Below are positions 14,809-22,653 of a stretch of 23,751 nucleotides of DNA, piece by piece (the stretch's first letter is position 1; the number at the start of each line of letters is the position of its first letter). Source of the stretch: a virus; the IMG/VR virus record IMGVR_UViG_3300036846_000572, positions 1 through 23,751 of that record; one strand, given 5' to 3'. The notes under the pieces are model-generated. The model was not told where the DNA came from. It did not search any database and worked only from the letters and a program-made list of their open reading frames with translations. The translations under genes and the position numbers were made by a program.

Positions 14809-16992
14809 GTGCCGCTGATCTCGGACCTATTCGCCTCAAGCGGGCCCGCCACCTACACCGGTGCGCAGTGTTGGGAAGCGAAGGTTGTCAGCGTGACCTC
14901 GCGCGGTGTGTTCGTGGTATTGCCACGGTGGGATAAGAAATTGAAGTGGGGCCCGGTCATGCCGGCCAGCTATGCCGGCGCGGTTGGTGACGAGATCGCA
15001 GTGACAATCAGTGACGCGGGTATCCCGTGGGTGCTCGGTGCCGCGGGTGGTGGCGGTGGGTCCAGTGAGGATCTGCGGGGTGAGGTCGAGCAGTGGATTG
15101 GTGGCACTGTCGTGCCGGCTGTCGATCTTGGTGACCCCGGAGATTGGTACATAAACACTGCCACTGGTGACGTGTACGAAAAGAACGGAGCATGGGGGCA
15201 TCGGACTAACCTCACGGGTCCGACCGGTGCACAGGGCTCGCAGGGTCTCACTGGCGCTACGGGTGCCACAGGTGCCGTGGGGCCGGCCGGCCCACAAGGT
15301 GACACGGGGCCCGAGGGCCCGGAGGGTGACCCTGGACCCGAGGGCCCGATGGGTACGGTGTATGACACTGATTACATCGGCACCGTCAAAGCATGGTCGG
15401 GTGCGGTCATACCTGACAATTGGATGCTCGCCGATGGTCGCGCGCTCGACCCTGTCGCTTACCCCGAACTGCTCGCGGTGGTCGGCACTCGCTACGGTGG
15501 CGATGGGGTGACAGCGTTCAATCTTCCGGACCTGATGGGTCGGTGTATCTATGCGCCGAACACTCCCGACCTGTCTGACCTCGGGGCCGCGGGCGGTGAG
15601 GCTAGTCATGTTCTGAGTACGGCCGAGATGCCATATCACGCACACGGTGGCGCGACGACTGGTGCCACTAGTGACTATGCCGACACCAATCACTATCACC
15701 TAATCAATGTGACTTCGGGTTACGTGTCGAGCGACCACCAACACACTGACTTTGCCCCTGTCCGCGGGGATATTGGTTATACACCGGGGTCTACGTGGAC
15801 TGCGGTTACTGCGTGGGGTGGCGCGACCGGGTACACGGGTGGCATCACCGCCAACCACTCTCACAATATCAATAGCAATACCGACTGGCAATCAAACAGT
15901 TACAACAACAGTAACCACGCTCACGGTGTGCCGGCGCTCGGGATCTACGCTGAAGGTGGCGGTGGCGCTCACAACAACCTCCCACCGTATCTCGTCCTTG
16001 CGTTCATCATCAAGGTAACCGGTGTGCAGATCGACGCGGGCGGCGCGCTCGTCGGGCCACCGGGCCCACCGGGTGACTCGGTCAAGGTGCCGATCGAACC
16101 GTGGCAATACGTTGGCGCACCAGGACAGCCGGCGTTTATGAACGGTTGGGCGAACTATATGGGCGGGCAGGTACAGGCGAGCTTCCGCAAGATGCCTGAC
16201 GGTCAAGTGCAAGTTCGAGGGCTCATTCTTGGTGGGTCACTAAATACGACCGCGTTCATATTGCCTCCCGGCTATCGTCCGCAGAGCCGGCACATCATCG
16301 TCACGGGCACCGAGATAGCCGGTACGCATTCTGTGACAACCGTAGATTCTGACGGCACTGTCAATCCGAATTACGGCACTCCGAATTGGATTAGTCTCAA
16401 CCTGATGCACTTCGACACCGAGACTGTCACTGAGTGGTCTGTCGGCCCGAAGGGTGACCCGGGCCCGCGCGGTGTCGACGGTGTCGCCGCACCGATGCCG
16501 GCTGCACAAGCGGGTCTCTCAGCACCGCAAGCGTTCCCGGTAAGTGTAGGTACCCTGATTGCCTTCGACGTATTGCAGTGGGTGCGCGAGGCGATCACAT
16601 TGGAGGGTGGCTGCTTCAGGGTTCCTAGCGGTGGGGTCTATGACTTGAGTTTTAGTGTGCTATGGGATACGGGGTCGGCCGCGGGGCGTGTTGACGGTGC
16701 ACTGATAAACGTCACCAGGACGCCACCCGGTAGCCCTTCGTGGGGTGACCCTGGATATGCACAGGGTGGTGGTGTCGCCATGCAAAAGGTCACCACGGGC
16801 GGTGACAGCTACCAAAGCATGAGCATGAGTGGGAGGCTTGAGTGTGACGCGGGGGATCTAATCGGTGTCGTCGTCACACCCCGCGTTACTCCGGTGAGTC
16901 TCTATGCACAGGGTACGTGGAGTGTAATGTCAGTTGCGAAGGTATCCAACGACCCACCCGGGAGTTTGACAAGTGACTCGGTTCCAAGCTAG
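14809..16992 (+). CDS. Composite baseplate/tail fibre protein (OB-like, collagen-like, collar, C1q-like)
   Basis: 727 residues from GTG 14809, with GGGGAGG at 14794-14800. Residues 15-78 look like a small beta barrel related to baseplate spike OB folds (KVVSVTSRGVFVVLPRWD; GDEIAVTISDAGIPWVLG). Residues 137-181 are 15 Gly-X-Y triplets. A phage tail collar domain starts near 190 (VKAWSGAVIPDNWMLADGR; FNLPDLMGRCIYAPN), then five HxH pairs (H277/279, 295/297, 310/312, 350/352, 370/372), as in metal-binding trimeric fibres such as T4 gp12. A short GPPGPPGD (416-423) and a second triplet run (GPKGDPGPRGVDG) lead to a C-terminal jelly-roll of C1q/TNF type (FRVPSGGVYDLSFSVLWD; AGDLIGVVVTP). It probably forms a trimer that contacts the host surface. 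Confidence 0.85.
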   Translation: MPLISDLFASSGPATYTGAQCWEAKVVSVTSRGVFVVLPRWDKKLKWGPVMPASYAGAVGDEIAVTISDAGIPWVLGAAGGGGGSSEDLRGEVEQWIGGTVVPAVDLGDPGDWYINTATGDVYEKNGAWGHRTNLTGPTGAQGSQGLTGATGATGAVGPAGPQGDTGPEGPEGDPGPEGPMGTVYDTDYIGTVKAWSGAVIPDNWMLADGRALDPVAYPELLAVVGTRYGGDGVTAFNLPDLMGRCIYAPNTPDLSDLGAAGGEASHVLSTAEMPYHAHGGATTGATSDYADTNHYHLINVTSGYVSSDHQHTDFAPVRGDIGYTPGSTWTAVTAWGGATGYTGGITANHSHNINSNTDWQSNSYNNSNHAHGVPALGIYAEGGGGAHNNLPPYLVLAFIIKVTGVQIDAGGALVGPPGPPGDSVKVPIEPWQYVGAPGQPAFMNGWANYMGGQVQASFRKMPDGQVQVRGLILGGSLNTTAFILPPGYRPQSRHIIVTGTEIAGTHSVTTVDSDGTVNPNYGTPNWISLNLMHFDTETVTEWSVGPKGDPGPRGVDGVAAPMPAAQAGLSAPQAFPVSVGTLIAFDVLQWVREAITLEGGCFRVPSGGVYDLSFSVLWDTGSAAGRVDGALINVTRTPPGSPSWGDPGYAQGGGVAMQKVTTGGDSYQSMSMSGRLECDAGDLIGVVVTPRVTPVSLYAQGTWSVMSVAKVSNDPPGSLTSDSVPS

Positions 16993-17257
16993 TTTTACCT
17001 TCGATGCCGCGACTCCCGAGGATGCTGAGGCGATTGTCGGCACGTGGGTGGTCACTCCGGGAGTGACACTCATGAGTCTCACGGGGCAAGTTGACATCTT
17101 GCAGAGTGGGCCCCAGGACCTACCGTACGGTGGGCCCGTCGCGCCGGCGCTGGCCGCGGCCAAGCTGCCACCCCCACCGATGGACTCTGCTCCGTATATG
17201 CCACCACCACCCACACCACCCACACCCGAGCCGACTGAGCATCCCGAGGAGGCGTGA
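16973..17257 (+). CDS. Small tail-region protein, paralogue of the gene at 17596
   Basis: 94 residues from GTG 16973, with GGAG at 16961-16964, overlapping the fibre gene by 20 bases. Residues 4-38 (FQASFTFDAATPEDAEAIVG, then TWVVTPGVTLMSLTG) align closely with the gene two places downstream. The second half is Pro-rich (PPPPMDSAPYMPPPPTPPTP). The strand-helix-strand look of the N-terminal part suggests a compact alpha/beta domain. The function is unknown; the location in the baseplate block suggests a structural or assembly role. Confidence 0.75.
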   Translation: MTRFQASFTFDAATPEDAEAIVGTWVVTPGVTLMSLTGQVDILQSGPQDLPYGGPVAPALAAAKLPPPPMDSAPYMPPPPTPPTPEPTEHPEEA

Positions 17258-17259
17258 CA

Positions 17260-17562
17260 GTGTCCTACCTGACGCAGAGTGTCATCGGTGACGATCCGTA
17301 CATGCAAAGCCGAGTGGCACAGTGTGCCGCTCAGCAGGGGTGTGCCGAGGCCGGGATCGACCCTGACGTGTGGAGTCGAGAGTGGCGGCGAGTGTGGTCT
17401 ACGTCACCCGGTTGGGATGACTCATGGGAGTCGGCACTTGCACGCCCTGACAATCCACCCGGTTACCAACCGGGTATGGACTCGGCAGTGATTACCGACA
17501 TGAGCATTCTCTCGCAAGTGCAAGCGATGATGCCGTTCACACGTGTCGGTGCCGGACCCTGA
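17260..17562 (+). CDS. Conserved small tail-region protein, function unknown
   Basis: 100 residues from GTG 17260, with AGGAGG at 17247-17252. GTG 17254 is in frame but lies one base from the ribosome binding site, so it is not preferred. The sequence SYLTQSVIGDDPYMQSRVAQ, CAAQQG, SPGWDDSWESAL and MDSAVITDMSILSQVQAMM follows a pattern seen in small proteins of many actinophage tail regions: a helical protein with a late ILSQVQ-type motif. No biochemical role is known to me. It lies between the two paralogous genes. Confidence 0.78.
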   Translation: MSYLTQSVIGDDPYMQSRVAQCAAQQGCAEAGIDPDVWSREWRRVWSTSPGWDDSWESALARPDNPPGYQPGMDSAVITDMSILSQVQAMMPFTRVGAGP

Positions 17563-17595
17563 CCCATTGCCTGTAACACTATGTTAGGAGAATGA

Positions 17596-17829
17596 ATGCC
17601 CGCGCTATTTACGGTCACCTTCCAGCTTGAGGCTGAGTCACTCGCGGAAGCCGAGTCCGCGGTTGGCTCATGGGTGGTGACACCCGGCACCGTGCTTATG
17701 TCAGTGTTCGGTTCGGTGATGTCCACCAGCGTGCCAATCAATATGCCCGATGGCGGGATCGTTGCCGAAGGGGAGCTGGTGCGCGCGGGAGAGTCACCAG
17801 GGATTGACAGCGGGGTCGAGCAAGGGTGA
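17596..17829 (+). CDS. Small tail-region protein, paralogue of the gene at 16973
   Basis: 77 residues from ATG 17596, with TAGGAG at 17585-17590. Residues 4-40 (LFTVTFQLEAESLAEAESAV, then GSWVVTPGTVLMSVFGSV) match the gene at 16973, sharing VGxWVVTPGxxLMS. It lacks the Pro-rich tail of its paralogue and ends with an acidic, Gly-rich stretch. Function unknown. Its stop overlaps the next gene as GTGA. Confidence 0.75.
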   Translation: MPALFTVTFQLEAESLAEAESAVGSWVVTPGTVLMSVFGSVMSTSVPINMPDGGIVAEGELVRAGESPGIDSGVEQG

Positions 17830-18176
17830 CTGATCTGCCTCACTTCACGATGCCGTTTCGGTGGGCCCGTGGATTGCGCGGTGGCCTGCAAGTGGCAGTG
17901 GCCGAGCAGGAATCCGCGGCCGAGATCGTCTCATGCTGTGAGGTAATACTTCGCACGACGCAGGGGCAGCGAACGTCATACCCGGAGTTTGGCCGGCCGG
18001 AGCTTGAGTTCACAGATCCCGCGTTCACTCGCACCGCGGTCGCCAGTGCACTCGTCACATTTGAGCCGAGGGTGGAGTCACTAGTGACATCCGAGCCGGA
18101 TGCAAGTGACCCGGAGATAGCGATAGTGCGTGCACTCGTCGCGCCACGTGACGCTGAGGAAGGGATGCAGCAATGA
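17826..18176 (+). CDS. Baseplate wedge protein (gp25 / gpW-like)
   Basis: 116 residues from GTG 17826, overlapping the previous stop (GTGA). The central part EIVSCCEVILRTTQGQRTSY, followed by PEFGRPELEF, is the signature of the T4 gp25/P2 gpW lysozyme-like wedge family: a helix, then the T-x-x-G-x-R...PEFG motif. In contractile tails this protein starts sheath assembly at the baseplate. The genes that follow, J and I, are its usual partners in P2-like order W-J-I. Confidence 0.88.
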   Translation: MTDLPHFTMPFRWARGLRGGLQVAVAEQESAAEIVSCCEVILRTTQGQRTSYPEFGRPELEFTDPAFTRTAVASALVTFEPRVESLVTSEPDASDPEIAIVRALVAPRDAEEGMQQ

Positions 18177-19441
18177 GTTACCTGTCACCGTTGGGGCTTC
18201 CGGGTAACGACGAGGAGATACAGAACCCCAATGCGTTACTCGCAGTGGACGAGGCCGGTTACATTGCACCCGATGTCGAGGTCGATCAAGCCGCGATACA
18301 GGAGCAGGTATACAACGACCTCGCACTGAGGGCCCCGGGGTGGCAGGCACACGACGCAAACCTTGAAGTGTGGCTGACCGAGGCGTGGAGTGAAAGCGCC
18401 AGTGAGGTACGTGCACTCGCTCGGGATGTGCCGGCTTCGATCTTCACCACTTACGGTAACGACGTGCTCGGGATCACACCCGGGCTCGCGCTGGCCGCGG
18501 TTGGCACGGGGGCCTTTACCGCGGTGGACACGCAGGGATACACACTCGAAGCCGGCACTCAGTTTGCGATGGCGCGGAGCGGTGACGAGTTGGTGGCCTT
18601 CGCAGTCGACCAAGACACAGTGATCGCACCGGGTGACTCGGTAGCGGACGGTGTCGCATTCACTGCGGTGCTCACCGGCGCTAACGGTAATGGGCTCATC
18701 GGTGCCGGTGAGATGCTCGACCCGGTGGTATGGGTGGACTCGGTACAGGTGAACGAAGTCACCGGTAAGGGTGCCGAGGCCGAGACTCCACAGGACTATC
18801 TCGATCGGCTCAGCATCCTAATGCGCATGGTGGCACTGCGGCCGGTACTGCCACAGGACTTCGCCATCCTGGCCTTGCAGGTACCCACCGTGGCGCGCGC
18901 AATCGCGATGAACCTTTACAACCCCGCGGATGGTACGTGGACCAACGCGCGGACGGTGTCGCTTATCATCGCTGACGTGAACGGGCTCGTGCTCGCACCG
19001 GATGTGAAGGACGCAGTCAAGCTAATGCTTGAGGCACTGCGTGAAGTCAACTGGACGGTGAACATCCTCGATCCGACCTACACCACGATCGACGTTGATT
19101 ACGATGTCGTGGCGTTTGCCGGCCAGCATGAGGCCACCGTGCAGGAAGCATGTAACGCGGCCCTACTCGATTACCTATCGCCGGCCAACTACCGATTGAA
19201 CGAAGCGTCACCGGCTACGTACGGTGGCGAGGTCATCTACCCACCGGCCTCCGGTGTGACAAACGCGCGCCAGCAGTACATCTATGTGAACGAACTGATC
19301 TCGCTACTCGATAGATGTCTAGGTGTCGACAGGGTTGTCAGTGTCGCTATCAACGGTGCGGCCACTGACTTCTTGATGACGGACCCGTACACCTTCCCAC
19401 AGGCTGGCGCGCTCACCGGCACAGTGACGGGTGGGCAATGA
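18173..19441 (+). CDS. Baseplate J-like protein
   Basis: 422 residues from ATG 18173 (ATGA overlap). The N-terminal helical part (QAAIQEQVYNDLALRAPGWQ; NLEVWLTEAWSESASEVRAL) and the beta domain (TLEAGTQFAMARSGDELVAF; VAFTAVLTGANGNGLIGAGE), then TPQDYLDRLSILMRMVALRP, are characteristic of the P2 gpJ/Mu gp47 family, the main wedge component of simple contractile baseplates. The C-terminal region (IDVDYDVVAFAGQHEATVQE; YIYVNELISLLDRCLGVDRV) is the usual alpha/beta end. Its stop overlaps the next gene as ATGA. Confidence 0.9.
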   Translation: MSYLSPLGLPGNDEEIQNPNALLAVDEAGYIAPDVEVDQAAIQEQVYNDLALRAPGWQAHDANLEVWLTEAWSESASEVRALARDVPASIFTTYGNDVLGITPGLALAAVGTGAFTAVDTQGYTLEAGTQFAMARSGDELVAFAVDQDTVIAPGDSVADGVAFTAVLTGANGNGLIGAGEMLDPVVWVDSVQVNEVTGKGAEAETPQDYLDRLSILMRMVALRPVLPQDFAILALQVPTVARAIAMNLYNPADGTWTNARTVSLIIADVNGLVLAPDVKDAVKLMLEALREVNWTVNILDPTYTTIDVDYDVVAFAGQHEATVQEACNAALLDYLSPANYRLNEASPATYGGEVIYPPASGVTNARQQYIYVNELISLLDRCLGVDRVVSVAINGAATDFLMTDPYTFPQAGALTGTVTGGQ

Positions 19442-20067
19442 CACAGCCCGACATGACACAGGTAGGTGCTGATCTCTACGCGGCAGTCGAGCCGCTGACC
19501 TCGGCCGACGAGTCACTAGGGTGGCCGCTCGCACTGTACCTGTCAGCCAACGGGCTCATGCTCGATGAGATCGCGGCGCTCGTGCGCACCGACGCTGACG
19601 GTAACGAAGGATGGACGGCGTTTGCCGATCCGGCGCGGTGTCCCGACAGTTACCTCTACACACTCGCAGTGTGGGCCGGCGTGCCCTATCCGCGGCGCAT
19701 GAGTAAGAGTGACCTCCGGGCAGTCATCGGGCCCCACGCTCCCGGGGTGTGGCGCGGCACTAAGGCAGCGATCGAAGCGGCGATCCGTCGCTTTGTCAAA
19801 CCGGGGGCCCCGGTGTACTTCGAGGAGCGCGCGGACGGTGACCCCTATGCCATCCGCATCTTCACTTACAGTGACAGTACGCTTGACCAGGGTGCAATTC
19901 AGCAAGAGCTATTGAATAGCATCCCGGCCGGCTTGATACTGACATACGAGGTTCGGATCGGGCAAACGTACGGGATGCTACGCGAGCGGATGGCTACCTA
20001 CCAAGACATGAAGGACACCTATCCAACCTATGCAGACGTGCGAGCGGAGGCTCCGTTAGATGAGTGA
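19438..20067 (+). CDS. Tail protein I-like baseplate protein
   Basis: 209 residues from ATG 19438 (ATGA overlap with J). DSYLYTLAVWAGVPYPRRMS, then HAPGVWRGTKAAIEAAIRRF and IPAGLILTYEVRIGQTYGML, resemble gpI-type proteins: a helix pair preceding a GT-K/R-x-AI-E motif and a C-terminal PAGL-x-L strand. Together with the wedge and J genes it completes the W-J-I set. The last residues are acidic. Its end overlaps the next small gene by eight bases. Confidence 0.82.
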   Translation: MTQPDMTQVGADLYAAVEPLTSADESLGWPLALYLSANGLMLDEIAALVRTDADGNEGWTAFADPARCPDSYLYTLAVWAGVPYPRRMSKSDLRAVIGPHAPGVWRGTKAAIEAAIRRFVKPGAPVYFEERADGDPYAIRIFTYSDSTLDQGAIQQELLNSIPAGLILTYEVRIGQTYGMLRERMATYQDMKDTYPTYADVRAEAPLDE

Positions 20068-20233
20068 CGAACAGACACGCGAGGAAGTGACACCCACGCC
20101 CGAGCCCGATAGTGAACCATCGGACCCGCACCAGGGCCCACTCGATGACTGGGAGGATGCACGGTTCTTAGATCCGATCGACCCGCGCCGGATCGCAGCC
20201 GAGCATAAGCGCGGCGGGCGATTCGAGGACTGA
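20060..20233 (+). CDS. 57-residue acidic protein
   Basis: ATG 20060 is preceded by GGAGG at 20046-20050 at 9-base spacing and overlaps the end of tail protein I. The 57-residue product has a Glu/Asp/Pro-rich first half (REEVTPTPEPDSEPSDPHQG) and a second half with DWEDARFLDPIDPRRIAAEH and a basic RGGRF near the end. The ribosome binding site, tight coupling and the amidase start one base after its stop support a real gene. No family was recognised. The C-terminal part could be a helical interaction segment. Confidence 0.6.
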   Translation: MSDEQTREEVTPTPEPDSEPSDPHQGPLDDWEDARFLDPIDPRRIAAEHKRGGRFED

Positions 20234-20234
20234 C

Positions 20235-21110
20235 ATGGCACTAAAGCGAGTGTGGATACCCTCACCTAACTACTCAAGCCGTGGCGGTGCCAGTGTCAGA
20301 TTGATCGTGCTGCACACGGCTGAGGGTGCACGAACGATCGAGTCACTCGGTGGCTTCTTCGCACAGTCGAGTTCGCAGGTGTCATCGCAGGTTGGCACAG
20401 ATGACCAACCCAACACTGTCGGTGAGTACGTGAGCCGCGGTAACAAGGCTTGGACTCAGAGTGAGTTCAATCCGGTGGCGACGAGTAACGAACTGTGTGG
20501 CTTTGTGTCGTGGTCGACTGACGAGTGGATGAGCAATCACAGGGTCATGCTTGAGAACTGTGCGAAGTGGATTGCCGAGGAGGCGGCACACTTTGGCATC
20601 CCGATCGTCAGACTGAGTGACAGTGAAGCTCAGGGCTCGGGTCGAGGCGTGTGTGACCACAGGGCCCTCGGTCCACGTGGCGGTGGTCATAGTGACTGTG
20701 GCTCGAACTTCCCGTGGGATCACGTAATGAACATGGCACGCGGGGAAGTGAGCACACCGACAACGGAGGACACCGACATGATTGCAAGTGGGATCGCCGC
20801 CAACGGGAACTTTCACGTGTTCAAGGCCAAGGGTAAGGTGGTGAGTTTCACTTGGCAGGGTGCCGACAGTACCGGTTGGTCGGGTGGTGCACCGGGTGAA
20901 GCGGTGGCATCCTTCCAGCGCTTCGGTGAAGTGCCGGCCGAGATCATCGGTATCACCTGTGACGTTGCCGAGAGTAACGGTAACTTTCATGTGTTCGTGA
21001 CATGTGACAACGGACGGACCTATTTCACATACCAAAAGAAGAATGAGTCCGGGTGGGCCGGTGGTGCACCAGGGAAGACTATTGCAGGGTTCCAGCAGTT
21101 CGCAGCCTAG
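20235..21110 (+). CDS. Endolysin: N-acetylmuramoyl-L-alanine amidase with two C-terminal blade-like repeats
   Basis: 291 residues. Residues 20-170 form an amidase_2 (T7 lysozyme/PGRP-like) zinc domain that cuts the bond between muramic acid and the stem peptide. Likely zinc ligands are H27 (IVLHTAEG), H142 (CDHRALG) and C155 or D154 (GHSDCGSNFPWD). After a Thr/Glu-rich linker come two repeats, residues 183-231 and 237-291, each with NGNFHVF, an aromatic-Gln pair and W-(S/A)-GGAPG-x-x-(I/V)-A-x-F. The same module ends the next gene. These resemble single blades of carbohydrate-binding beta-propellers and probably bind the cell wall. No signal peptide is visible, so export would need a holin. 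Confidence 0.9.
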   Translation: MALKRVWIPSPNYSSRGGASVRLIVLHTAEGARTIESLGGFFAQSSSQVSSQVGTDDQPNTVGEYVSRGNKAWTQSEFNPVATSNELCGFVSWSTDEWMSNHRVMLENCAKWIAEEAAHFGIPIVRLSDSEAQGSGRGVCDHRALGPRGGGHSDCGSNFPWDHVMNMARGEVSTPTTEDTDMIASGIAANGNFHVFKAKGKVVSFTWQGADSTGWSGGAPGEAVASFQRFGEVPAEIIGITCDVAESNGNFHVFVTCDNGRTYFTYQKKNESGWAGGAPGKTIAGFQQFAA

Positions 21111-21117
21111 GTGACAC

Positions 21118-21723
21118 GTGGCCGACAACGGAAAGCTCCCACCCGAGGATCTCGCGCCGATTGCACAGGGTCAGCTTGCGATCGCTGACCACTGTGCCGC
21201 TTCGTGGAATACGATGAACGTCGAGGCACGTGCACTCGGGTGTGAGTTACTACCCACTGGGTCGAGGTCGAGTTACCGTACGTATGACCAACAAGTGGAG
21301 CTGTACCAGGATTACCTAAATGGCGGTAACCTTGCCGCGGTGCCAGGTTCGAGTAACCACGGGCTCGGGCTCGCTGTGGACGTGGCAACGCAGGACATGC
21401 GGGCAATGATTGACCACATAGGCACTAAGTACGGTTGGAGCAAGGCAACCAGTGATGCACCTTCCGAGTGGTGGCACCTAAAGTACCTAGCCGGCGTGTG
21501 GTCAGGTAACGATCCCGGGCCCACGGGCTCGGGTCTAACAGAGGAGGACGTTGTGGATATCTGTTGTGGAGTGGCAGACAATGGCAACTTCCACGTGTTC
21601 CTGGTGGACAAGGATGGTGACACATGGTTCACGTGGCAGGGCAAGGGTAAGTCGAATTGGTCAGGTGGACAGACAGGTAAGTCCATCGCTGCATTCTCAT
21701 TCTTCGCGCCGGCACCTAAGTAG
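21118..21723 (+). CDS. Endolysin: M15 (VanY-like) peptidase with one C-terminal blade-like repeat
   Basis: 201 residues from GTG 21118. The M15 zinc peptidase motifs are visible: SNHGLGLAVDVA with H81 and D88, and SEWWHLKY with E117 and H120, giving a D,D-carboxypeptidase or L-Ala-D-Glu type endopeptidase. Residues 142-198 repeat the module of the amidase (NGNFHVF, FTWQ, NWSGGQTGKSIAAF). The two enzymes would cut different bonds at the same wall target. The gene starts seven bases after the amidase stop, with only a weak AGG as ribosome binding site. Confidence 0.9.
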   Translation: MADNGKLPPEDLAPIAQGQLAIADHCAASWNTMNVEARALGCELLPTGSRSSYRTYDQQVELYQDYLNGGNLAAVPGSSNHGLGLAVDVATQDMRAMIDHIGTKYGWSKATSDAPSEWWHLKYLAGVWSGNDPGPTGSGLTEEDVVDICCGVADNGNFHVFLVDKDGDTWFTWQGKGKSNWSGGQTGKSIAAFSFFAPAPK

Positions 21724-21728
21724 ACACT

Positions 21729-22616
21729 ATGCCGAGCGCACCTAGCACACGACTCGGGTTACCTGCCCCGGCGCTGACGGACCCGGCCGACGTGCCAACC
21801 GATGTGTTGGCACTGCGCGATGCGCTCGACCCGGTCACTGTCGTGTTCGTGCAAGGACTGTCGACCGCGATGCCACAACCCGGTATCCCCGGACGTTACT
21901 TTTGGGCCAATGACATCAAGGTACTGTTCTACGACGACGGCACGCAGTGGTTCCAACCGGGGGCAATGTCACCCGGTGATCTCAAACCTACTGCCGCAAG
22001 CGCGGCACCTTCGGGGTGGCTGTTCTGCGACGGTGCACAGTACGCGCGCAGTGACTACGCGGTGCTGTTCAATATCATCGGGCTCGCGTGGACGGGCACG
22101 GATGACGGCGCTACGTTCAATGTGCCGGACCTTCGGGGGCGTGCACCGATCGGGGCCGGTGCCGGGGCCGGCCTCAGTAATCGTCCACTCGGTCAGCGTG
22201 GCGGTTGGGAGTCACACGTACTGACTGCGGCCGAGATGCCGTCACACGCTCACGGTGTCAGTGACCCGACGCACGCACACGGTGTCAACGTGGTCGACAA
22301 TGGGCACGGGCACGGTGGTGGTGTCGGTGGTGCCGCGTGGGCATATCGCTATGTGCCGGGTGCCGGCTCTGCGACGTGGGGGAACCTGTCAGCGGCGGGT
22401 GGGACACTGTACTACGCGGCCGGCTCGGGCGGCGCCGGCGTCACTACCTCCGATCTGAACCACACGCACTCACTCAGCATCACTCCGAGCGGTACGGGTA
22501 TCCAGGTCGGTATCTATGGCGCGGCTACCGGTATCGGTGTGCAAGCCGCGGGCGGGAACGGGGCCCATGACAACATGACACCGTTCGCAGCCGTGAACTG
22601 GCTAATCAAGACGTGA
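21729..22616 (+). CDS. Second tail collar/fibre protein
   Basis: 295 residues from ATG 21729, with no clear ribosome binding site. A phage tail collar domain begins near residue 80 (GDLKPTAASAAPSGWLFCDG; FNVPDLRGRAPIGAG), and four HxH pairs follow (H173/175, 182/184, 193/195, 245/247). The C terminus (GAHDNMTPFAAVNWLIKT) is the usual end of collar proteins. It is related in the collar region to the fibre at 14809 but lacks the OB-like, collagen-like and C1q-like parts. Its place after the lysins is unusual for a tail gene and suggests a separately acquired receptor-binding module. It is the last rightward gene before element C. Confidence 0.85.
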   Translation: MPSAPSTRLGLPAPALTDPADVPTDVLALRDALDPVTVVFVQGLSTAMPQPGIPGRYFWANDIKVLFYDDGTQWFQPGAMSPGDLKPTAASAAPSGWLFCDGAQYARSDYAVLFNIIGLAWTGTDDGATFNVPDLRGRAPIGAGAGAGLSNRPLGQRGGWESHVLTAAEMPSHAHGVSDPTHAHGVNVVDNGHGHGGGVGGAAWAYRYVPGAGSATWGNLSAAGGTLYYAAGSGGAGVTTSDLNHTHSLSITPSGTGIQVGIYGAATGIGVQAAGGNGAHDNMTPFAAVNWLIKT

Positions 22617-22653
22617 GGCCGGCCGGCATTCTCCCGCGGCGCGGTAGCGGCGC

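Noticed and set aside
14657-14818. A 53-codon frame crossing element B, starting in TGATG coupling with the hub stop
   Set aside because: Its product is Arg/Pro/Gly-rich with AGA, AGG and CCT codons unlike the neighbours, the equivalent frame in element C is interrupted by a stop, and the region is explained by the repeat structure.
14836-15699. Minus-strand frame of 287 codons opposite the fibre gene
   Set aside because: It is a shadow of the collagen-like and collar coding sequence in a high-G+C gene. The plus strand has clear domains.
20382-21128. Minus-strand frame of 248 codons opposite the amidase
   Set aside because: The amidase motifs on the plus strand are unambiguous, and the opposite frame has no recognisable sequence or start signal.
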